In this document: positions 1 through 12,000 of the stretch, in pieces | Layout of the letters: each line of letters begins with the position of its first letter | Position numbering within the stretch: position 1 is the stretch's first letter | Virus record (IMG/VR): IMGVR_UViG_3300021961_000798 | Span: 1 to 20,473 of that record | Strand: one strand, 5' to 3' | Origin: a virus | Length of the DNA: 20,473 nt | Notes under the pieces: model-generated | What the model was told of the DNA's origin: nothing | Database searches by the model: none | The model's input: the letters and a program-made list of their open reading frames with translations, nothing else | Translations under genes and position numbers: made by a program

Positions 1-3000
1 CAATACCGTAGCCCACCGTGGCGTCATAGTATGGATAGGTATTACCAACAATACTAGAGGCCACAGGGAATATATTTCCTGTATAGGTGCCGTTAATAGC
101 CAAGTTACTGGTAGCACCCACATTAGATGCCAGATAGTTAAAGTCTGCTAGACCATTATATAGCACATAAATGTCAGTGGTCACTAGACTATCAACGCCT
201 ACCACTGTGACATTTGTACCACTGGTCACTTGCGTGATGATATCACCAACGTTTATGGCAACATTACCACTTAGTTCTAGTCTGTGGGTAACATTATTGG
301 TAACGGTATAGGTATTGGCATAGGTCGTTTCAACTTGGATGTTTCCTGAATACGGCACAATCTGTTGAATACTAGCATCAACCACTGATGTTCTTACTGG
401 ATGGACATCAGCAACGGCTGTGCCTTGTGTGCCACGACGAATGTTATACAACACATGATTGGTGTAGTCGATGCCCCAATAGGTAATTCTCTCACAGCCA
501 ACGAAAACCACACCAGGAATAGCATCATCCACCCCTGGACTTGGTAGTACAGAACTATCTATCACATAGACATTGGCATCAGTTGGCATTAATGGTTCTG
601 CCAATGATGTGCTATAACTATCACTGATGCGTAAGAACTCTGTTTGTTGTTGTTTGGTGTCATGCAAGTAGAATTGTCTACTAAACAATCTATAACCTAA
701 TACGGTGGCATTGCCATCAATCTTAGTATATACTTTCATGTGTAATGAATCACTGACGATTCCTGGAACCAGTTCCTCAGGAGCATGTGAACTGTATGTA
801 TCAACATACGCACCACCTTCCACGTTGATATCTTCTGGTCTCAGACCTAAACTAGTGTCTAGGTAAGTACTTCTAATCACTGTGTCAACGGATGACGTGC
901 CAAGAATTTCTTCACTGCCTTCGTAATCAAAATTGTCAAATGTTGTTGAATCAAATGGTGTTGATGTTCCTGAGTTAACATATTCAACAGTAGTTGGATA
1001 CACTCCTGCACTTGATCCATTGATGGAAATATTAGCACCATTGATTTCAAAATCTGCCGTGCTGTTTAGTATACCATAGATCACAGAAGAACTAGTAGCA
1101 GTATTACTGATAGTGATGTTGGCATTGCCTTGTGTCACAATATTACCTGCACTAACCGACACATCACCACTTAGGGTAAGTTGTACCATGGCACTGTCAC
1201 CAAAGCCTGGTTGGATATTAAAGCTAGGACCTTGTACCTGTACGCCAGGATATTCTACACCATATACCAATTGGTTAAGGTCACGTGCCGGCATATCATC
1301 AGATGGGCTGTAATACCCCCAAATTCTATCATTGGCTGTTGTAAACAAGTTTGCTGAATACACCTGATAATTGTCAGATACAAAAGTACTGCCAGAGGTG
1401 ACATTGGCAGGTACCAGATAAGCTGTTCTTACATAGGTATCACCATCTAAGATGCTGTGAGTAATAATTTCGCCTGTGGTATAGAAAGTATTGGCTGTCC
1501 ATTCTCTAACCCCAGTAGAATAATTAACTCTATCAAATTTAATTGTAGTGTCAAAACTTCTTTGTTGATTGTTTTCTATGTAAGCATAGGCTCTAGCAGT
1601 TTCTTCGCAACTGCCGTTAACTATAACTGTTGGTGTTGATACATATCCAGAACCCTTATTCGTCACAATAATTTCTAATAGTTCTCCGGTATCTCCATCT
1701 ATAATTGCTTCTGCTGTCGCGCCACTGCCACCACCAGGACCATTTAGGATTTGAATTATCGGCACTGACGTATAACCACGTCCTGGATCAGTTACTTCAA
1801 TTCTATTGATGCCAAATTTTCTATGGTCATACCAATCATTGTATGGTTCTGTTAGCCATAGAGCTGAGTCTTTGGCCACTTCTTCGCCACTTGGACTACG
1901 GAACACTTTTAAATCTGTATCATAGTATGGAGGTAAGTCAAAGTCAGTGATATGCCCATCATACTCATCACTACCATCATAGTTAATCGTGTATTCTCTG
2001 ATCTTAGTTCTATAAGGTTTGACCTCATTGATATAATCTTGATAGTATGTTTGGTTATCTTCAATGTAACTTGGGAACTGGCTTAGAGTTCTTAGTTTGT
2101 GTGTGACGCTGATAAAACTGGTTTTAAATATCCAGTCAACATATTTTTGTTCACTGAATAGATAGTTAATCATAGTAAAGAATAACTTATTAAATTCTAC
2201 ACTAAGCTCATTGATAAAGATATCATCCTTAATGGCATAAAGTATGTTGCGTATTTCTTCATTTGGGTTTTGGTCAAATCTGTTACTTGCGAAGTCTTGA
2301 TTGCCAAAGCCTAAATTATTGTCAGCAAAGTTACCTAGGCTAGTCTTAAGCTGGATGGTACCATTTTGGATACCAACCACTTGGAACTCACCTGAATCTA
2401 ATACGGTGATCAGATTCCAGCCTTGATTAACTCCACCGTAGTTATTAACCTTGACCAGGATTTCATCTCCCGAGGCCACGGGCAATTTTAATGCGTCAGG
2501 TAATGTTTCGACCACATATTCAATTTGCTCATTGGCGTCATATCCATCAGCATACCAATCAACATAATTCCAATAAAGATCTGTTTTATAACTTTGCACT
2601 CGAATAATGTCCCAGGTCTTGTCGTCTGACAATTCATAAAGAACCCATAGGCCGTCTTCTCCAGAATGATTTTCAACCAGTACCTTATAGCCAACCGGTA
2701 AGTCATCAGTACTGATATATTCTAAATAGGTATCTGTGGCTATGGCCTGATCATATTCACCTAGTTTTAGGCTAGGTTGATTTTCTTCCGCCAACATCTG
2801 ATTAAGTTTGTACTGTCTTGCTATTGGATGTTGTCTAAACACAGAATTAACATAGGCCACTAGTTCTTGTACGGCAGATAGTCGATTAATGAATGCACTT
2901 TGCCTAGGTCTATAACTAATACCATAACGATCTGCTAGGCTTAACGCAGGGTCTGGTACCGTTCGTCCGATTTTATCAATCCCCGCAAGACTGTCAATCA

Positions 3001-6000
3001 TCTTGTTGATAATTTTAGCTGATATGTATTGATTAGGATTACCTTTTTGTACTAGTTCATATTCACTGTGGATGATTTGACTATTGACTGCTGTGTCATA
3101 GCCAATGTGTAGTATCGTGTTCGTGGCGCTTAGGTAAGGTCCCACATTGTATAAAATAATACTATCATTTTGAATGAATGCCGCATAAGGAATGCTTTGT
3201 GTTTTAGGATTTTCTATCAAATCACTGATGGCACGTAGAGGCAATTTTCTTGTTCCATCGAGTGGATCCACCGTGATCTTATCAATCACCCAATAGTAGT
3301 ATGAACTAACTATGATGTTGGTGATAGGGTCAACCCTGGTTACTTCTACATAAGCACTGTCGTTTGGATATTTTGGCACGCCATCATAGCCAGCGCCAAC
3401 ATGTTGGCTTGGTAATACATCACTTCTCACCCATTCACAAACTTCAACGATGCTACCTGGGAATAGTCGACCCCAATTGATACTACGATATTCTAATGTA
3501 TCTTGCTCATAGTCAATAAATCGCACTTGATCTAAGTTCCACCATACTTTGCCTACTTGCACGTCATTCCAATAGATATCATTGTTCAGGCTGACTCTAG
3601 GATTATACCCTCTATTGTACATGGCAGGATCGTAGGCTGTTTTAAATGTTATTTCTTGCTCAGCCTGACCTAATACTTTACCTTTAGCAGGATCAATATA
3701 CTGAAGTGTTTCTAATATCACATTTGATTGTGTGTCATACAAATATAATTTGTTAATTGATTGTATATCAACTTTGTCTTCTTCATAACGTTTTAATGTC
3801 CATCCACGAACACCGATTGGTGTTTGGAATATGTACACACTACCACCTTGTGGGAAGTTGGTGCTGTCTGTCAGACTAGATATGACCACGTAATTATTTT
3901 CAATGTCAACTGCATAGCCCAATTGGTCACCCGGATCTAGATCATTTGGTATTAATTGTTGGGCATATTGATAACGTCCTGGGTGTTCTACTTCATCGCG
4001 AGGGTCGTCATACAATTCATAAATGTATACGCTACCGCTTTGTTTCAAGCTGTCTAGGAAACGTGTGCTGTCATCGTCGAATGTGGTTGGTAGGCCTGTT
4101 AGGGTTGAATCCTTATCTAATAGATATTGTGTGACATCATCTGCTTCTGGACTTACCCAATCAGAGTGTGCATCAAATGTGGCAAACTGTTTGGTAGTGC
4201 CTCTACCACTACTGATCACCAGGCTATAGGCATTCGGGGCTAGTTTAACTTTAGTACCAAAATATTCGCTACCAAGATTAAACGGATTAATAATAATCTG
4301 CATGAACGCAAACACTGCCATTTCAGCATCAGCTAATACTGAACCCTGCCCTGCTAAAATTCTCAATAGGTTTTTCGCCACGGTTCTGTCAGAATCAATT
4401 CTTAGTCTACCAGCATCGTTGATCGCACTGATACCTAGTAAATTAGCATTATTGATATCATCAACCAGGCTGTCAACTGTGGCAACTCCTGTTCCTGGAT
4501 CAGTGACTGTTACCTCGAAGTTGTCAAGACGTATTGTATCACCTATGTTAAACGTTGGTTCAATGGCAAATGATGTGTTGGTACCATATAAACGACCTCT
4601 GTTGTGGAATTTCCACACAGCACCTGTGTTATAAGATGTGCCTGCATCATAATTAGGTGCGCCAATATAAATCGCACAGTTGTTTGAACAGATAGTCAGA
4701 CTTTCACCAAATCGTGCATTATCTTGGATGGCACGCAACCCACCTTCTAAGCTGTCAATACCAATAAGTTTTTCTAGTAGAATGAATTCATTGGTTTCCA
4801 CAAACACAATCTTACCAAAGTCCGGTGGATTAATAAATCGTACCAGATGATCATTTGAAAAATATTGATTACCAAACTCGTCATAGCTGAGATGTGTCAG
4901 ATAATCATTCACCTCAACCTCATCAATGGTCACTTTATAAACATCAACGATAGGATTTAAAGTTGTATAGTCTTGTTCGCCTGTGCTCTTGAATGCTTCG
5001 ATCACACGATCAAACACCCAAACTGAGCCTGCACCTATGTGTTGATTTACGGCCACACCAGTACCAGTACCAGCACCAAGATCTAGATTGGCCACAAACG
5101 TTGTACCGACGCTACTGTTGGCCGCACCTAGCAGAGTGAAATCTGTAGTACCTGCAGAATGGATTGTATAAGTCTTGCCATTTTCTATTTCTGTGGCATT
5201 GGTTTTAACACCAACTGTGTCGTTGGGTGCACCTACTGCCAACTGGGCACCGTCATAACTCCAACTCAGGGCATAACCAAACTGGCTGTTAACGTTACCA
5301 GTCTTGGTATCTAATAGAGCATAGTATGGTTGTTGAACAATGCTATAGTCATCTTGTACTAATAAATCATAAAATGCCACTGTGGCATTGGCAGTGAAGA
5401 ATTCATAATCAATACCTGGAATATAAGTCCGATCACGTGATGTGATTAATAGACTATTTGGATCATCTTCGCAGTTTGGATCTGGAGTAAATGTCAATGA
5501 TATTTCAGTTGTTACGCTGTAACTGTCTGTGGTTTCAGGATAAGCACCTGTGTCTACATTGTTAATAGTAATGGAGCCATCATAGGTAACGTTGCCTATA
5601 ATAATATTACCGGTGATGGTGGTGTTTAAATTCGTTAATGTTGATACTTGTATGTTAGCAGTGGTTCCACTGTTCAATACCAAGGCTTCCATGCCAGTGG
5701 CTGGTTGCCTGATCAGATCACCTGCTACCACTGTGATGGGTGTATTGAGATGTACGATGTTTTCATTATTAACAGATTCAATCTGTTGATGGTAGGGCAC
5801 GAAACGTTTTAATCCATATACATACACGGTGTCTATGTTGGGGCAACCAACAGCAAACCAATCACCTGTTTGATTTAAGAACAATCCATGACCAAATCTG
5901 CTGTCAGCCAGGCTAACGTCACCAGTGATAACCTGATATCTATTATAGGTACTACTGGTTATAGATTTTTTATACAAATAAACATAACCAATGTTGCCGT

Positions 6001-9000
6001 AACTACCTGGTGCGCCAATTGCTAGAATACTGTCATTGTTAGAATTTAATGCTAGTTCAGTGATGTATCCATATTCAGTTGTTTGATCACCGTCTGGACG
6101 TAGAGTAAAGTTTTCTGAAAAGTTGTCTTCAGAATCTTTAAGGAAAGTATTGACTTCACCCGTTTGTTCTACAATTTCGTCAACTGTGATTCCTGTGTCA
6201 GCTCCATTGATCGATAGGTTACCAATCAGATTCACGCTGGCTGTACTGTTTTCATTATATTTGCCTATCAGTGTGAAACTGCTCTCGCCGTCTGAAATTA
6301 TTGTTAGATTTGCGCCTGCGGCCTGCGTGAAGAAATCTCCAACATTGGCAGTAATGGGTTGATTGATTAGTATGCGGTATGTGCCAATCTGTGGATTACC
6401 CACGACAGCCAACAACTGATCAGGACTCATGCGTACACTGTGTCCGTAGCCATCTGCTGAAGCATATGATGATTTAACTAACGACTGCTTAACAAAATAA
6501 GGTTCTGCTTTTTCGTACACCTTCCATGAATAATAAGGAACTGCATACGGTTGATTTTGTGCAAAACTTGTAGCAGAATCATCATCGATCCATACGGTCT
6601 CGCCAACCTTCCAACCGTGTGGTGGTCGGCCGAACTCACGGCAGTCTTCCATATAAACAAATCTTGAACTAACAAGTTTGAATATCATGCCATCGCCCAC
6701 TGATTCTAACAGATTATCTGTGTTGCCGTTGTAGGTAACCTGAACTGTGTTGATGTCTAGTAGACGATCAACTCTGTAAAATCCATTAAAGGCCGTGTCA
6801 TCAAAATCCTTGATGACAAATATATCATCAACTGCTAGTCCATGCGGTAATCTTGTTTCTACGGAAATATAACCATCAAGCACATTCTTAATACTAATAA
6901 CTTTGTTGTCTGTTTCTGTGACTCGATACACATTCCAATCACCGCTAAAATCTTTGGCTACCCAAATAGTATATCCTATGCCGACTTCATTTATTCTGTT
7001 GTCGAGTTCATCATAATTTTCTAGATCAAACAATGTGGTGTTAACATCATTGAGGTTTACATACCCTGCTGTCGGGATGTCATTGTCATAGTTACTGCTG
7101 TCTGTTCTGTTTAGGGCAATATTGCCGTTGAACTGGTCGGTGCTTCTATAAAGTTGACTGCTGTTGAATACATCAACACCGTTGCCTTGATTGTTTTGAG
7201 AAGTTCCAACAAATCTGGCAACACTTGGGTTAACTCCATATACAGTTTCATCTAAGGCCACTTCCACAAAAGGATTACTACCAAGGGCACCGTACTCACC
7301 AATACGTATCGCCCATTCTTCGTAAAAATCAATGTCTGTGGTTAGGTTGTTAAATTTGGCATTTAACATCTTGTTCACAGCATTGGCTGTGCCTTTTTCT
7401 CTGATGAATCCTTTGTAAAACTCAATCTGACTATTTTCAGTGATTCCAAGATCACTGAGATATTGTCTTGGTCTATAGCCTATCAGGCCGTGACTGAAAT
7501 CTGTTTGTTCTTTATTGTCTACTGTTGGATAAGCATTATAGTAGTCAATACCTTCAACGGCATTGGTGCTGAAGTTTGGTAGAAGACCTTTCTTGATCTC
7601 ACCATTCTCTAGCAGTTTCCATTTGCTAAAATCAAAATCGTCTGCGGCCGTGATATTATTCAATGCGGTATAGTATTGATTTTTATATTCTACCAGATCA
7701 CCTTTAAGATAGTCTTTGCCGGCTCTCCAAGTGTCAACATATCCTGAATTGTATATGAACCCCGGAGCACTCAGACTACCATCCCAATTGGCTGTCTTGC
7801 GACCAATTAGTTTAAGTCTGTACTGCCTGTTACCTAGTTCCGGTTTATAGATAATGTCATTAAACACCGTTGAATTGTCAAATATCAACACATGTTCGTA
7901 CTGAACCAAATTTAATTCAATGTAACCGATTACACTATCACTGTCTGTCAGATTAATCACCGTCAGGCTCGGAGTACGCATGACATTATAGTTGTTGTTC
8001 TTGACTAGTCTGAAGTTCTGATCAACAACTTTTGTTCCGTACTGTTTGTCTTCAACTGCATCAGTGATAACACCTCTGGTGTAGACTTTAATCTTTTCAG
8101 CCACCGGACTCAGAACTAAGATACTACCGGCTTTCCATCCCTGTTGAATCCAATACAAGAATTCTTTAACGCTGAGTTTGAAGTTTTTTATTTCTGTCAG
8201 ATCTTCATCAGATTCATCAAATATGAATCCTTGTGATTGTAAGTAGCGTTCATAACTGATTAGAAAATCTGCGATCTGTTGAGCTGATGTGAACTCGTAT
8301 CCATATGGCACAGTGAGTTTAAGATTTTGATAGTCTCTATAGATCACTGCTGATTTGCCTAGCACAACAAGTTTATAAGCATTATTGTTGACTATACTCG
8401 GAATGATGGTAAAGTAAGGATTACCAAGATCATATCCTCTTATGGTGTAACCATTGGCTGTTTTCTCAACAATAACTCCACTGTAAACCAACTTGTTAAC
8501 TGGTGTTGACTTGTATAAGTGTACCTTATAATTTTCGTTTGGTATAACAATACTGTCATTGGTGCTACTTGGTGAATTTTGTTCAGCAAGTATGTTTAGA
8601 TATTTTTGATCAGTAAAGCCTGCTACCTTGTAGGCCAGATTAACTGTGTAATTTTCTAATAGGTATGTGATCTTATCTTCAGGGTTCATGCCTTGGGCAA
8701 CAAGGTAATCGGAGATCCAATTTATGTACCCTGCTTTTCTTTGAATACTGCCATTGACTATTCTTCCGTTGTAGCCCAGGTCATGTTGTTTGATGTGCTG
8801 TCTGTCATTGTTGCTGATGTATTGCTCTATGTCTGAATTATATCTGATACTAAAATTGTTGGCCATTAGAGCAAAATACTTGGCTGGCTTCATCACTGCC
8901 AATGCCTGTTGCAGAGCAAACGGATAATCACTGCTTGTTCTCCAAGCCCATTCAGTTGGTCCCATATGACCGATTGCCCAGCTGGCCTGTGCATGTGATG

Positions 9001-12000
9001 TGTTGAATGCTTTGGTTAAGATCTGTGCTGGACTGAGTAAGTTTCCATTCTCATCCACAGGTATCACCTGACTTAGTCCAGGTCTGGCATAGTATTCATC
9101 AATACCGGCACGTTCACCTTCAACAATGCGTCCTGCTTCTAAGTCATCCCATAAGAGCTTGTTACCACCGGTGTATGGTGCGGGACCATAATAATTTTCC
9201 CACCAACTTGGTTTGATCGCAAAGCCTAGCATCTCCCATGGCATCAGATGTGGTCTGACTGTGTCATAGAAATACAGGTAGCAAGAACGCCAACTGCCTG
9301 GCAGGACTTCATCATCAATTCTGTCTAATAGACCGCTATAGTTCCAAGTGAATGAGTCATTGCTTTGGAAGACACTGTTGGTGCTAAAGTCTAAGCCGTT
9401 GCCTCCAATCCAAGACATAAAACTTCTACCTAAGATCTGATTAAGTTCTCTTAGGTTATAGTCAGTCGTTCTAAATTTTCCTGGCAAGGCCGAGCTCAGC
9501 TGGTTGTATACTTCTGATGGCGGTAACTTGATATTGTTATAAATTCTTTTTTCAAGCTCTAAAATAAAATCATCACGATAGTCGTTGAACGTAGGAATGA
9601 TGCTACCATCATGCCCTTGTATCACACGTATCGGTTCTCTATAGGTATCGTCTTCAAACACCCTTGGTAAGAATTTTGGGTATAGGCCAAGTTTTGTTGG
9701 TGTTTCGGGAATGTAGTTACCATCTGTGTTGTCAAATTCTATAATCTCTAACACATCATCAACGGACAACTCTACATTGATAGTCACAGCAGGTCTATCA
9801 TCTCTAAATACATAGTCTTGATCTTTGACCAATTGGAGACCATTATGATAAATTAACACGGCCTTGTTGCTGAGTTCTTCATCATCAAATAGGTTGGTGA
9901 TTTCGTAATCAGTTTTTAATGTGTCAAACACCGTATAGGTTATGGTATTACGTAGTGTGTTGTATGGAACCATGTCACTGTGGAACCATGGGAATGTTTT
10001 ATTTTTGATCTTGTTCATCTCTGTTAAGATCAAATCAACACTAGCTGGTGCATCCAGTGGTTGTATGCCACTCAGGCTGATACTTAATTCAAGGAATCTA
10101 TTCTTGAATCTGGCATATTCTTTTTGTGCATATCTCAGACCGTCGACGAAGTTTGCTGATTCGTCTGCTAGGAATAATTGACCAATTGGCACAGGTGCTG
10201 AGTGTTGTAGGATACTACCGCCCTGTTGCTTGATGTCAACATCACGTAAGTTACTAATTCCCAATACATCACCATCCACAATGGTGCTGTTTTCATCTAA
10301 CACTGTCAAGTGGTTTCTTATTTGTCCTAATGTTAGCAATTCAATGTCTGTATTCTGAGCATTTAGATCCAGATTACTTGGTACAAGATAGTGACCTTGT
10401 TTGCTGATTTGTTTGCTGTAGACCAATATATCAATGTTATCGTTAACTGCCAGAGTTGTGGAGATGGTTATTGTTCTTCCTGAGATGGACCAACCCGTTT
10501 TGTAATATTTGTTGTTGATGTAGATCTTAACATAAGGAATGCTATCACTGATCTCAGGAGTGATGTCTAACTCATAAGGATTGTTTGTGCCATCATAAAC
10601 AAAGTTAATCAATTGATACTGTTTGGAATTTTCTGTGACCTTGATCCAAGTGTTCTTTGGCTTAAGGGTGAATCTGCCACGAATCTTTTGTAGGAACCCA
10701 ACACTAACCTTTTCATTATATTCTGTTGATTGATCAATATAATTAAACTCGTCAGTGTTAAAGAAATTTCCAAACTCGATATCACCCTGTGTGGTAAAGT
10801 TTCTGTAACTTAATGGGAATTGTAATACCTTATCAATGGCGCCTTGGCTAATCACAGTGCCATCTGTGTCATAGTTTATATTTTTTTCATAACCAAATAA
10901 TTTAGTGCCAGTAAATGTTGAACGTGTGTACTCACTAAAACTTTTACCTGTCAGGTCAAACACATCAAATAATGGTTCCTGTTGTAGTTCTGTTTTTTGT
11001 TGGCTTTCTAACCAATTGGTTCCGTCATACCACCATTGACTACCTGCATACTGTCCCTTGGTCACTACCACTGTGTCGTTGACCTCAGCATCACCGTCGT
11101 CAGCAATAGTTAACTTGATGTAAAATGGTCCTGTTGGTAAGTTGTTTTCATCAAAATCGTATTGTACTAAATTCAGCACATAGATCTTGTCTCTTATAAG
11201 AGCATCCTGGTCAGCGGCGAAAATGACACGCAAGCCGTCAACTAAATCAATACCAAATGCAGAGTCTAGTACTCGTCCATCAAGATCACTAAACGCATCA
11301 AGTGTGGATGTGTCTAAGATATCAATTGCCTGTTTGCCAATGCGACCATAATTATATAATTGTAGATCACATTCAAACTGAATGATTGGTCTCCTGGCAC
11401 GTTTATTTTGATCTAATAGGATTTCTGTGTTATTGTACTCAGCCGTGGCAATAATGACATCTCTGTGGAACCATCTGTTGGTACGTGACCAGGCATTTAG
11501 ATCTATGCTACCTCGATTGATGGTGATATATTCTGCATTACAGGTGTTATCTTCAATGCCATTGGGATAGTTTGTGGCGTATTCATTAACGTAATTCTCA
11601 GGAGTGACCAACAGGTCAACATCAACTAACCGTATGCCTGCACTGGCGCCCGTGCCAATGTCTCCCACCTGTTCAACATAGTAGGTTTTATTTTGATATG
11701 TTGCTGGAGTAACGTCACTACCAAAGGTAATTTTTAATCCGCTGGTAAATTCGATGCCATTGGGACTAGTATAATTAGATTTGCCAAGTATGTCCTCGGT
11801 GACATTGATGACGCTGTTGCCGTAGTCGACCAATTTTAATTCAGCTGAAGTGCCAGGCGCCACGCCGTCCTGTATATAAAGTTTGTCCTGGAGACTGGTT
11901 AACAGGGGCATCTGATAGAAGAATCCGTCATAGTCCTTGTAATATTCTTTGTTGGCATTGGCCAAGCCATATTTGATATAGATCTTTTCATTAATCGCGA

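Larger units (their letters stand above)
3822..6460 (-). other. Domain: seven-bladed FG-GAP-like beta-propeller inside the giant protein
   Basis: Seven repeats share the pattern FG...L....(A/V)(I/V)G(A/C)P...GxVYVF. Blades, in protein order, begin at GYGHSVRMSPDQLLAVVGNP (about 6452), EYGYITELALNSNNDSILAI (about 6082), SRFGHGLFLNQTGDWFAVGC (about 5910), SQFGYALSWSYDGAQLAVGA (about 5293), ARFGESLTICSNNCAIYIGA (about 4720), EYFGTKVKLAPNAYSLVISS (about 4275) and DQLGYAVDIENNYVVISSLT (about 3935). Outer strands include GYVYLYKK, DTVYVYGLK, GSVWVFDR, GAVWKFHN, GSVYIYEL and GSVYIFQT. The number seven matches the integrin-alpha type propeller. The DxDxDG calcium loops of classical FG-GAP repeats are not seen. 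Insertions make spacing between blades irregular. Probably a ligand- or partner-binding platform. Confidence 0.75.

Noticed and set aside
4302-4634. Plus-strand open frame of 110 codons
   Set aside because: It lies antisense within propeller-coding sequence, with composition explained by the opposite strand and no ribosome site.
55-6380. Direct DNA repeats behind the four protein modules
   Set aside because: By eye the copies share protein pattern but no long identical DNA, so recent DNA-level duplication or recombination sites are not supported.
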